Origin: Narthecium ossifragum
Taxonomy: Eukaryota; Streptophyta; Magnoliopsida; Dioscoreales; Nartheciaceae
DNA: 64,000 nucleotides
Reading direction: 5' to 3'
Assembly (NCBI GenBank): GCA_963920575.1
Contig: OY986967.1
Coordinates: 27,047,137-27,111,136 of the forward strand
This document shows, piece after piece, positions 11,364 to 22,412 of the stretch; positions within the stretch are counted from its first letter, which is position 1; each line of letters opens with the position of its first letter. A program made the position numbers and the translations under genes. Under the pieces are notes generated by a model. The model had not been told where the DNA came from and did not search any database. It was given only the letters and a program-made list of their open reading frames with translations.

Positions 11364-12148
11364 CCTTTTATTTTGATCCATATTTTTATGCTTATTTAAA
11401 TTTTTACAAATAATTACTCTTAAAATCTACAACTAAAAAATAAACTAAAGATTACAAACATATAATAAAAAAAAACTGTTTATCTAGAAAGAAAAATAAA
11501 ACTGATAAAAAAAGGAATAAAATTGATAAAAACGAATAAAGAAAACTGATTAAACAAAAACAAAACTAAGGAAAAAGAAAACAGAAACCCCGGAGAATGA
11601 GAGGGAAAAGAAGAGGGCGGGGTATAAAAGGAAAGGAAGAGGGTGTCAGAGGAGGGGCGGTGTCAGGGGGGAGAAGCAGGTCTCTGTTCATAAATATTTT
11701 TCCTACAGAAATATTTTAATAATATTTTATTAAAATAATATTACTTTTAAAATTTTCCTTCTGCTAGTAGGGATGGCAAAATCGACCGCACCGCTGGATA
11801 ACCGCACCGATCCGCACCGATGGGGACGGGTATGGTATAGATTTTTTACCCGTGGATGCGGGTATGGTTTTCAAAATTAAAATCCGTGCGGGTACGGGGG
11901 CGGATTATGGTATTGGGTAATACCCGCCCCGATATCCGCCCCGCCCCGCATATCCGCCCCGCCCCGCATTTTATTACAGAAATACCCCTTCTACATATAT
12001 ATGCACAGTTGCACTTTACCCTAATCCAGAAGGCAGAAACCCTACCTACCTCTCCATTGCCGCCGCCACTCACCCAGTCACCCTAAAGGCCTAAACCCAC
12101 TCCACTGCCTGCGATCCCCTATTCCCCTCTCCCACTCTCCCAGTCCCA

Positions 12149-12680
12149 GACGCCGTCTCGCCGCCACTACTCCAGCTTCTTCGCCATCTCTGGCTCGCCG
12201 CCACCCTCAGCTTCTTCGTCGTTGCCCTCACTCCTCAGTCTCCCTCAGTCTCTCTATCCATTGCGATCCCCTCTCCCCGTCCACCCTCGCAGCTCCACCC
12301 TCCCTCTCCACCCTCGAGCGCCGCCCCTTCCAGGCTTCCACCCTCGCAGGCTCGTCGCCCCTTCCACCCTCGTAGGCTCGCAGCCACTCACCCAGTCACC
12401 CTAAACCCACTCCACTCTCCCAGTCCCAGACGCCCTACACAAAGGCTCTCTATCTACTGCCTGCGATCCCCTCTCCCAGTCCCAGATGCCGTCTCGCCGC
12501 CACTACTCCAGCTTCTTCGCCATCTCCGGCTCGCCGCCACCCTCAGCTTCTTCGCCGTTGCCCTCACTCCTCAGTCTCCCTCAATCTCTCTATCCATTGC
12601 GTTCCCCTCTCCCCGTCCACCCTCGCAGCTCCACCCTCCCTCTCCACCCTCGAGCGCCGCCCCTTCCACCCTCGCAGGCT
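12149..12680. repeat. Tandem duplication inside the hAT element
   Basis: A pyrimidine-rich block of nearly 190 bp (12149-12335) recurs at about 12484-12680 with few differences, a period of about 335 bp. Open frames across it are proline/serine-rich on one strand and arise from composition, not from a conserved protein. Confidence 0.8.
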
Positions 12681-13080
12681 CGCCGCTCCACCCTCCCTCT
12701 CCACCCCGAGACCCTCGAGCCCCGCCCCCCTCTTGCGTCTTCGCCATCGCTGACCTCCCAAATCCAACGGCGGCGTCGGCATCGGCATCGAGCTTACCCC
12801 AAGCCCTCCTCCCTTCCTCCTATAGTCCTATCCCGATCCCCATCGCCGCCGCCCCTTTTTCCGGCATCGGCATCGGCATCGAGACTCCAGTTCTCCACCA
12901 CGGATAGAGAGACTGAGGGAGACTGAGGAGTGAGGAAACGCGAGGAGATCATCACCGTTTCGATCGAGGCTGCCGGCGGGAAGATACGTCTTCGGCCAAA
13001 GGTTAGCAACGCCTTTCTTCTCTTTCTCCTCTCCCTTCCGGCTTTAGTTCTTCTCTGGTTTTTGGGCCGTTATACATGGA

Positions 13081-13900
13081 GTGGCGGGGGTGACTGCCGT
13101 GTTGGATCCGAGGTACAAGTTATCGGTATTGGAATTCTACTTTGGGAGATTGTTTGGTGAGACTGCTTGGGAGGAGGTTGAGAAAATTCGAGCTCTTTGT
13201 TATAAGTTGATTAAGGAGTACGGAAATTCTACTTCAATGTTTGAAGGTACTGGTGAATCTTCCCATATGGGTTCTAAGAATTATGAAGTGGAGGAGTATG
13301 ATTTGTTTGTTAGTAGGAAGAAGATTAAAAGTGTTGACCATGTGGTAGAGGAGTTGGATCATTACTTAAGAGATGATGTCTTGCCAAGGACCCCAGGATT
13401 TGATGTATTAAGGTGGTGGAGTGCGAATGCACTTAAATATCCAACCTTGCAAGCCATGGCTAGGGATATGTTAGCTATCCCGGTCTCCACAGTCGCTTCT
13501 GAGTCTGCCTTTAGCTCCAGCGGTAGGTTGGTGAGTCCACATCGTAATAGACTTCATCCGGATACGGTGGAAGCTTTGATGTGTGCTCAGAGTTGGTTGT
13601 GGGCTGCCGAAATGAGAGGTAACCAATATATTATCATTTTATTTTCTACTACTGTACTACACTACACTGAAATAAGGGCATTTACTAATCTTGTGAGTTT
13701 TAATTGATTTATTTTTTTTAGGAGAATCATCATCTGGATATGCGACTATATATAATGATTTCGAAACGGAGGATTCATGCACTACTCGTGAAGTAATCGG
13801 CATTTTTTCTTATGCATTACTTGTAGGCCTAGCATTGTGCATTATCCATTTTTTCTTATGCATTTTTTCTTATGCATTACTTACAGTTTTAATCGCATGA
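13081..13900 (+). pseudogene. hAT transposase C-terminal part (RICESLEEPER-like)
   Basis: Exons 13081-13618 and 13722-13900 join in phase (GT-AG intron). The protein begins inside the family with AVLDPRYKLSVLEFYF, a conserved block in the second half of plant hAT transposases. It then has the dimerisation domain: DVLRWWSANALKYPTLQAMA, IPVSTVASESAFSSSGR and RLHPDTVEALMCAQSWL. The last ~60 codons, from repetitive sequence, are probably not conserved. There is no N-terminal zinc finger and no upstream catalytic part. This is an internally deleted gene. Confidence 0.85.
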
Positions 13901-15125
13901 ATGGAGAAAATGGAATGCATGAGCGACAGAGCGATGGTGGGTCCAAGATGTAAGCATTCTATTCTATTTTTTCTTATGCATTCTATTCTGGCTAAGTTGG
14001 TTGAATATTGTGCTGAATGAATGTTCAATTTACCTGCAAGTTCATTTCTTATTTTTTTCTTTTGAAGAAATGAGCCCTCAATCTCACCTCTCTGCTATTT
14101 GAGGCATCAACTGGATGCTTTAGCTTTTAACAGTCCAATGCTTATCTATCTTGTTTCCCTGCCAATGCTTTTGCTTGATTGCCTCTCATCAGGTACACAT
14201 AATGAATAGACCGACCTCTCTAGCAAGTAGCAACAAAAACTAAACATCTATGAGACTGACTATGAATGCTTCTTTAACATTAACGGGAACCTTCATAGAT
14301 GATTCCACGAATAAAAAATGATTACTTCTTTTAGCCATCTTAATCCATCATGCCCCATTAATAGCTAGGAACTTTCTATTCTAGCTTTTGATGCCGCAGT
14401 GGTGGAATTTTTATGATCTTACTGTATTCCTTTTGAAGCATTCTATTCTATTTAGGCATCAATTGAAGCCATCTTACTTCTTTTAGGCATCAATTGAAGC
14501 ATTCTATTCTATTTTATTATGATCTTACTGTATTCCTTTTGATGCCGCAGTGGTGGAATTTTTCTTTTGGAATTTCTCTCTTGCTTGCTGGAAGTGGAAG
14601 CTGCTCGTTGGAGTTGCTACTGAAATTGGAAGTTGTTGCAGTGTTGCTTGTAGTTTTTTTTAGAGACTGTTGGTTCTATTTTGAAGTGTTGTTGAAATTG
14701 GAAACTTTAATGTTGGTTTTCTGAATATTGTAAATTCTGAATATTGGTTTTTGAATTTTGATTTAGTGGATTTTAGAGTTATTTTTGTAATAATACTCTA
14801 ATAGAGACTAAATGTTGATGATTGTTTAGTGGATCTAAATTTTAGAGATTTTAGAGACTAAATGTTGATTATGATTTGATAGATTTAGATTTAAATTTTA
14901 GAGGTTGAATGTTGATTAAATAGGTTTTTTTAGGTTTTGCGGTTAACCGCGGATTGCGGGTAATATCCGAGTACCCGCGGGGACGGTTATGGTCCGCGAT
15001 CCCCATTATTCGCGCAGGGACGGGGCGGTGTGGGTATGGGCGGAGGAGTGCGGGAACGGATATGGTATTTCTAATATCCGCCCCGATCCGCCCCGATTCG
15101 TTCCGTTGCCATCCCTATCTGCTAG

Positions 15126-16193
15126 CGCTCCGCCATCCTTCTGGAACATTGCTCACCTTGACCAACCCGTGGACCGTATACCGTATACCGCTAGACATTC
15201 TGAAACGCGAAGCATCACACGCTTCTAAGATAAAAATATCTATTAAAAAGCTGGGTAATCTCACCTCCAAGAAATAAGTGGCCCTATTGAGTCAAAAATA
15301 CTCAAAAATCCCCCCTGTTATGAATAACCGACATCGTTGATTCTCTTTTATATTTCGTTTATCCAAGAAGTCGATTTCATCCTTTGCTGGTGAGGATTCC
15401 GAGAGGAGGTATGGTCACCGCCCTTCTTTTCACGAAAAAGCTCGATAATTTCGTCTTTATTGTGAATTTCTTTGTTAGGTTTTGTCTGCTTTGATGTATA
15501 AGACGAAGTTTAGAACCGAATTTATGGTGCTTTTGTAACTTTTGATGTAGTTTGATCCCATATTTAAGTTCTTTTAGTTCCTTGGGATCGATCGTGTAAA
15601 ACCTTTGGTTTTGGATCAATTGGGTTTTTTTCGTACATATCTGATTATGTTTGTTTGGCATAAAGGAATAAAATTTGGGTTTCTTTTGATTGGTTTTTCA
15701 TTGTTTATAGGCTTGGATGTACTCTAATCTCTAAGACTCTCTTTGATTTATCTCATGAAAGCAGTTTGCCATCCATGTTTCTCTTTTTGCGATTACTCGT
15801 ATAAAGAAGTGGAAATTTAATAAATTAATTGGTTTTTATATGGGAAGTAGGATAACCAAGAATTCTCAATTGTTTGTTAATGTGATGTTTACTGGAAGTT
15901 GCTTCATTTCCCTTTATTGCTGATTGAGATTTTTGATTCAGCAAATAAATAGTAGGCATCAGGGCTCAAGAAAGGGTACTATTTCCCAAACAATCACGGA
16001 TGGTCCTTGTTTCATATATCTGGCTATCTTTGTTAGGGAACTGTCTTTACTTCTGTGCTAATTTCTGAGGCATTCATCCCTTGTGTACAAGTTCTTGGAA
16101 TTCATTCCAATAAAAATGAAATGTGAAATCTATACTATCGCTTTCTCTGATTTTGGCAGAATAGAACATTAGAAGTAAGATTTTCATTGGGAG
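15126..16193 (+). other. Leader region of the WLM protease gene
   Basis: There is no coding exon before 16194. A likely non-coding first exon ends near 15406 (GAGAGGAG before GTATGG), and an acceptor CAG at 16157-16159 begins the second leader segment, 34 bp before the ATG. The interior is T-rich, as in plant leader introns. The leader layout is inferred. Confidence 0.5.
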
Positions 16194-19100
16194 ATGGAAG
16201 AAGAAAGGATGCGGAATATCCTAGTCGTTTGGAGGGGAAAGCAGCTGAATGTAGACGTGGATCCTGATTGGAAGGTTAAAGATGTTGGAGAGAAGCTACT
16301 GAAGTTGACTAATGTTAATCCGGATACCATGCGGCTTCTTGTTCCACAATCGAAAACTTCGAAATTGATTATACCATTTTCTGCTGAGTACTCAGCTTTA
16401 AGCTTGCGAGAAACTTCCATTCTGGAGGTAAGGCCCGTCTTTTGTTATTGAGAGTACTCAAGCTTGCATATCCATGCTGGAGGTAACAGTCATTTTTTGT
16501 TAGTGAATGTAGTTAATTACTCTGCGTTTAAGTTGACAATTCAGGGACAAATGCAGATATGCGTGTAACCTGTGAAAGCTGCTAGTAGTTTGGCATGCAT
16601 ATCTATTAGCCCTCATAAAGCTTCTGTAAATAAGAAGCGACATCTGTCTATGGCTATTAGTTTTGTACTTATATCTGAGGGGCTTTATGTTGGTTCTGAT
16701 ATCCGATAATAAGCTACATCTGTCCAGATCTGACCGATTATTTCCTTATATACCTGGTTAAAATGGCATCCAAGTTACTGAAAAATAATATAAAGGCCAA
16801 CTCAAGTATTAGTCGTCCTAGATTTTGGTGATTTCTTCCATCATGCAACTGCCTAGACTACAGTGACCAATTTTGTATTTCACATGCACTCTGGTTATGG
16901 GTTGATTTTTTGGCTGTTTAAGTTTTTTCTCTTGACCTCTCTCTGCAATAAAGATTATTTTGTTTCTCTATAAGTGCAGATTGGCCCTCCTGGCATTAGG
17001 CTTTTGCAGCAACTGATACCCTAAATTAGTCTTTGCTATTGAAAGCCACAAAATATTTGATGGGATATCACTTTTTTGTTTTCTTTAAAGAAGGATTTTG
17101 TCTTCTGAAAACATCATGATGCCCATGGGTATAAACTCCATTGGTCTGCTGAGGAGGATTGAATTCCACCTCAAAATGTCGTGCAAATCCATACCATATG
17201 CAGAAAATATATTTGTATTCTGCGATTAAAATTATTTGCTTTAAAAAATTAGGTGCTCTGGTTTGCTTGCATGTGGTGTCGTGTTAGATTTCTTTTATGA
17301 CATTTCTTATTGATAGATACATGACATGATTGCTTGTCCTCCAGCTACCTGGGAAGCCCATTAGGATGATGGGTGCTTTTGACAATGAAATCAGGGAGGT
17401 TTCTCAAGATAGTATGAAACCAGACCTAAGAATAATTGGGTTTGAGGAAGAGGAAAAGCGGCTGAGACAAAGATCGAGTACGGCACGAGCTTCTTTGCAA
17501 TTGCCCAAAGGAACTTACATATTTGGCGATTTTCGCACACTTCACCTTTCAGGAATCGAGGTTAGGATTTTTCTTGCATGTTTGAACTAACAATGTAGTA
17601 GAGGTTAGGATTTTCCTGGAATTTATGTTTTATAAATACTTCAGTACATATCTGGTTACAATTTTTCTTTATGAAATTTCCTGCAACTCTAAAAATGTTT
17701 AACAGAGGGAGGATGCTTTAAAAGTATCAATTCATTTTTATACACATGTTTTGTGTTACTACTGTACTAGAAACAACAATACTTGTTTTTCCTATAGTTG
17801 GTTTTTATTATACTCTTGGCTTTTAGTGACTTTTAAAAATTCCGAACCTGATTATACCACCTATAATAGCTGACATCTCTGAAGCCCAAACTATCAAATA
17901 TGTTGTTCTGGGAAGTGAAGAAAACCAAAATAGGTCCTTTGAACCTTGCTTTTTAGAATGCACTTTCTTCTAGGGTGAAGGGACCTTTTTTGCTGTCCTC
18001 GTAGTTTAATTTGGCAGTATCAAATCTATGGAGCTCTGTAAAATGATTGTCTTTTTTATTCTTTATACATTTACCAGTGATATGTGTTATTTCTTTCAGC
18101 TGAATCCTCCGGCTTCTGAGGCACTGAGACGAATGCATATGCTTGCCTGTGATCCAGGAATAATTGCCATAATGAACAAGGTACAGGTTGGTCTTTCAAT
18201 GTACATTCTAAGTATGGCCAGTTGTTTTTCTCACTTCAGTCCCCTTTGGTGGCAATCCTCTTAGCATCGCTGGCGAGTAGGAGTTATGACTGAAATGGCA
18301 CCCGTGGGTTATGTAGGCATCAGCCCTAAATGTCTTCTAGGTTTAAATAAGGTAACTTAGTCATAACTTTCCTATGGTGCAATTAAATGATGCAAAGTCT
18401 TTGAGAATTTGTTTCTGTTCCTTATCTCCTGGATGTACTGTATTCTTTTGTTACAGAATCAAGGGGAAGAAATTTCTCTGCGCCTTCGAACCGATGATCT
18501 TAAGGGATTTAGGAAGTATGAAAGCATAAAGGAAACATTGCTACATGAGCTTGTATGTACCTTTTGACAAACTGAGCTAGTTACTTGTGTTGTAAGATTG
18601 GCTATTATTGACATAAGCTAACCTTGAATACCTTGTCAATTGCTTTCAGGCTCATATGGTGTATTCTGAACATGATGCCAACTTCTATGCTCTTGATAAA
18701 CAGGCAAGCATGATTTACATGCATAATAATTCATGAGTAGGACTTAAGGAAGTTATGAGCAAATCGTACTATAACATTCTATTTAAGATTCCAAGCTTCT
18801 GCTAAGTCGTCCATACGTTAAAAACAGCTGAACAAAGAAGCTGCTGCTTTGGACTGGACAAAAGCAAGAAGTCACACACTAAGTGGTCACAAAACTTTTG
18901 ATGATTATGAGGAGGAGACTGTTCTTGGGACAGGTACTGAATACAGAGGTCAAAAGCTTGGGGGTACATTGGACTCAGTGGGTACGGCTCGTTCTTCTTC
19001 AGTAGCTGCTGCCTACCACCGTCTCTTAAATGCTTCTACTCCTGCAAATGGTTTGGATGCACATGAGACTGATGCATTAATTGAGCCCGACCCAGATGAT

Positions 19101-20306
19101 GGTAGGCTGAAGGTTGATCAAGGAAAGATGCACATGGAACCCGATCCTGATGATATTGATGAGAAAGATGCCATGCAAATTGATTTCATAGTAGACACAT
19201 CGTCAAAAGGCGTGGACGATGAGCCTGATCCTGATGATTATTTGGGTGATGAAAGGATGCTGGAGCCTGATCCTGATGATTCCCTTGCAACTCAATCTAT
19301 CAGTGAACCTGATGCTGATGATTCCCAAGCTGCTGACACTAGAAAGTCTTCCACTGAACCTGATCTGGATGACTCCATGTCAAACAAGGTTGATTTGAAG
19401 ACACAAGTTACCTCTGAACCTGATCTTGATGATTCTATAATAGCCGGAAAGATAAATGATGGAGCAGGAGTGGAAAGCAGGGCACTTAGAAAGAATTGCA
19501 AGGAGCCTGATCCTGATGCGTCCGCTAGTATGGATGTTTTGAAATCAAGCACTAAAATGCAACTGGGTTCTGAAGGTTCGCAGGAAACTGCAGCTGCGAA
19601 GGCCGAACCTGATCCAGATGACCATATGGATAGATTGGATGATCATGATTTGCAAATTATCGAAGAGCCTGTAGCTGCTATATGCTCCCGTCTCCAGAGG
19701 GCTATCCAGATGCTAAGGTCTGAAGTACCTCCTGAAGTGGCTACCTCATCTCTGCAGACACTCTTCAAGATTATAAGGTTTGCTTATTATCCTGCTCACA
19801 TCCCAAATCACTTGCACTTGAGTTTACATGTTCTACATATGCTTCGAACTGTCTCTCAGATCCATTTTATTTGCTTGTAGGAACGTGATAGAACACCCTG
19901 ATGAAGTGAAATATCGAAGACTACGAAAGGTAACCCTTGTTTTGTTTGATCTGGTACCTATTACTTCTTTTTCTTGCATTAACTTGTGGTTCTAGACATT
20001 TAACTGGTTGTAGCTTATCTTGCAGGCAAATCCTCTGTTCCAGAAAAATGTAGCAAATTACAAAGGTCTGAAAGTGTGCTAAACTCTCATCACTCTTGAA
20101 ATGTCTTTTTCTCTTGTGATGACATGGTATACTTACTGAGCATTTGATTGCTTACAGCTGCTATGGAGCTTCTTACTCTGATCGGCTTCTGTGAGGATGT
20201 TATATCAGACGAAGTTGGGAGGGCTGAAACTTATATGATACTGAAAAGGAACGACCCGGGCTTATTGTGGCTTGCAAAGTCCTCTCTGGAAGTCTCCATT
20301 TCATAG
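16194..20306 (+). CDS. Ubiquitin-like/WLM/PUB-domain metalloprotease
   Basis: CDS is join(16194..16427,17345..17560,18100..18180,18265..18351,18457..18552,18650..18703,18828..19777,19881..19929,20026..20065,20158..20306), 651 residues, all phases consistent. Residues ~8-80 are a ubiquitin-like domain. Residues ~130-290 are the Wss1-like (WLM) metalloprotease domain with zinc motif HELAHMVYSEH (His 236, Glu 237, His 240, His 246). Residues ~342-521 hold nine EPDPDD-type acidic repeats, and ~535-645 a PUB domain (CSRLQRAIQMLRSE, EHPDEVKYRRLRKANPLFQ). Plant homologues are annotated as ubiquitin and WLM domain-containing metalloproteases. Wss1/SPRTN-type enzymes cut proteins crosslinked to DNA; PUB domains bind the p97/Cdc48 tail. 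The intron after exon 6 has a GC donor. No damage is seen. Confidence 0.95.
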
Positions 20307-20615
20307 TGTGTGATGTTGTTACAATGTCTATAAACAAAATAAAGAGTTGAGTCTTGTGCAGGTTAAGTTGTACAAAAGCAGGTCTTGAAGCCACCTCTGT
20401 CTGCAATTCATTGCCAGAAGAGAAAAAGAAAACTGTATTTGTTTGCAACTCAATAGATGAACTATTCGTGGAGTCGACACCATTGTTGCCCTTGGTGATG
20501 GTGCTGAAAGTCGATGTGAATTTTTTTTTTGGTGTACAAAATAAACATGTAACATTCACTGCTCGTAAATCCTAAGAAAGTTCTTGGTTTTTCTTTGTAC
20601 TTTGATGAGCTATTA

Positions 20616-20809
20616 GCCCTTGTTTGGCAACAGAATTAAAGGAGTTATGCTCATTTTATCTTTATTTTTTCATCAAACATCAAAATAATGATTACGGGAT
20701 TACTACTATTTCACCTATCACATTCCTTTCTATTTTTTCTTACTCTCATTTTTTCTAACCCCATATTCCTCTTGACCCTCTTAACCCTAACCCCGAATCA
20801 AACAGGGGC
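20616..20809. mobile_element. Tourist-like MITE (PIF/Harbinger)
   Basis: Ends GCCCTTGTTTGG and CAAACAGGGGC are inverted repeats, flanked by TTA target duplications (20613-20615, 20810-20812). It is 194 bp, non-coding, about 300 bp after the WLM protease stop. Confidence 0.85.
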
Positions 20810-20812
20810 TTA

Positions 20813-21156
20813 GTAGGTGGATCATGTTGGTAAATTATCAGCACGATAATATATATTATTACAGATTATTCTATATTTTCTTGGTAAATTAAATTGATCG
20901 ATATGATACATCTATCCTTGCCCTAATTTTCTAACGGGAATTCAGGGTCTAAAATATGCATTTGGTATCTGAATTTTCTAATAAATTTATATTTAGTCCC
21001 TTTATTTTAAAAAGTTTGATTATCCTTGAGCTTTTCGAACCGGCGAACCGGCTTTATTACATAGCTTCGTCCAATTGCCGTCCACTGAGTTATTAACAGG
21101 CCGGTTTTGACAGATTTTGATCATTTTAGGCTTATTTTGACCTGTTTTTGAGTACC
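20813..21156. other. Spacer
   Basis: A/T-rich, with no coding or element signature that I can support. Confidence 0.4.
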
Positions 21157-21560
21157 TTACTCCACCTTACTCCATATCAGCTCATTCCTCTCTCCTCTCT
21201 CCCTCTCCCGGCTCTCCCACTCATTCCGGCCACTATCTCCTTTGATGTCGAGGTATGTTAAGGTAGGTAGGGAGAAGACGACGGTGGGGAAGCCGCTGGA
21301 GAGGAGGTTGTTGCCGATGTCAAGTTTGAAGAGGATGGCGAGGTGGCGGAAGGAGTCTAGTATGGTGCCGTAGGACTGGTTGGAGTTGAGGTGGAAGAGG
21401 GCGAGGTCGGTGAGGAGGCCGAGGTCGTCCGAAAGGTTGCCGGAGACGTTATAGTGGTTGATGTCGATGCCGCAGACGGTGGTAACGTCGTGGCCGGCGT
21501 GCGACCCACCTCCACCTCCGGTGAACCCATCACCGCTGACCCCTCTCCTCTCCAATATCT
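21157..21560 (-). pseudogene. LRR-extensin fragment
   Basis: The minus-strand frame resembles the start of the leucine-rich repeat part of LRX/PEX extensins: VCGIDINHYNVSGNLSDDLG, LLTDLALFHLNSNQ, then FPTVVFSLPTLTYLDI. These cell-wall proteins usually continue with more repeats and a long Ser-Pro extensin tail, which are absent here. Key positions are altered (family I-D-L-N-H-A-D-I-A-G-Y-L-P) and the frame leaves the homology at D-I-K-G. A truncated copy, not a gene. Confidence 0.75.
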
Positions 21561-22412
21561 CCTCTTTCCAGCGGACTCGGCCCGAGCTCCTCCGCCTCTA
21601 CGGCAGGGGAGTAGAAGACCGTAGCGGGTAGCCGTCGTCCATCTTGAGAAGGGAATTGCTTGTATTGGTTCCCGGGGGTCGTCATCCTAACAGGCAAAGC
21701 AACCGCCAGAGACATCTCCTCCATCAGCTCCGCAGCAGCAGCAACACAAGTACCAATCGCAGCGTTTACAGCTTATAGGGACCTCACAAGAAGAGGATGA
21801 CTCCCCCAAACAAATGCAGTACAAAGTATAGATCATAGATTTATTAACCTAGAAAAAGGGATCACAGGCGAAGCCCACCAAAAGACGGGAGCCCTTTTCT
21901 CACCTAAGGTTCCCTGGATCTGAAGCAACCCATCTCAGCCTCAATAATAGAAACCCCACTCTTAGGAATCTTTCAATCCCCTTGCTCCTCTCCACTCCTA
22001 CACTACCTCCATTACTTAGAACAAACAAAAGAGGGAGATTGGGAGTTGATACCTTGGGCGAGAGCTAAAGAGGCAAAAAGATGAAAGAAAGCAACCTCCA
22101 CTCTCAAGGGGAACACAGTTAGGGAGGAGAGGGGAGTAGCAGTAGTCTCTCCTTTTCTGGGATGCGGTTTGATGAAGCTTGTTTCTTTGTTTTCTTCTCC
22201 ATTGATTCTGGCGGAGGAGATCTCCGGCTTAGCCGTCATCCTCGCCGGGCAACTCGACGGGGAAGAAGAGAGCTGGAGAAGGAAGGAAGAGGTGAAGAAG
22301 GAGCTGACCAGTCAAAATTAACTAAATTTGGTTTAATTTGACCGGTTCATGACCCTGTTCGACTGAGCCGTCGTCAGATCAGCAGAGACTTGTTCATGTA
22401 CGGAGGTATCAG
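21561..22412. other. Spacer after the LRX fragment
   Basis: GC-richer sequence with short open frames on both strands that match no family I recognise. Part may belong to the same insertion that brought the LRX fragment. Confidence 0.35.

Larger units (their letters stand above)
9218..11757. mobile_element. Nested inverted-repeat transposon cluster
   Basis: Three pairs of diverged inverted repeats can be paired by eye. Outer arms are 9218-9290 and 11690-11757 (both contain AATATTTTAATAAAATATTA or its near complement). Inner arms are 10370-10630 and about 11460-11690 (GCTTCTCCC then CCTGACACC, followed by T-rich sequence). A third pair is about 9300-9390 and 10260-10350 (CAACCACGCTG then GGTTTTTAAA). 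The simplest reading is one long-TIR element (outer plus inner arms), with a second element inserted in its left arm and a hAT MITE inserted in that. No transposase frame is seen. Superfamily is not certain; long TIRs suggest MULE-like. Target duplications were not found. Confidence 0.6.
11768..15117 (+). mobile_element. 3.35-kb hAT element with deleted transposase
   Basis: Termini TAGGGATGGCAA and TTGCCATCCCTA are perfect inverted repeats, flanked by a perfect 8-bp target duplication TCTGCTAG (11760-11767, 15118-15125). Both ends carry GC-rich subterminal motifs (CCGCCCCGATATCCGCC type). The interior has a pyrimidine-rich tandem duplication, the last part of a transposase gene and a T-rich 3' region with small repeats. 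The BED zinc finger and most of the catalytic core are absent, so it is a derivative. The perfect duplication and termini suggest a fairly recent insertion. Confidence 0.93.

Noticed and set aside
12486..12926. A 146-codon Pro/Ser-rich frame
   Set aside because: It covers the pyrimidine-rich tandem duplication of the hAT element; composition explains it.
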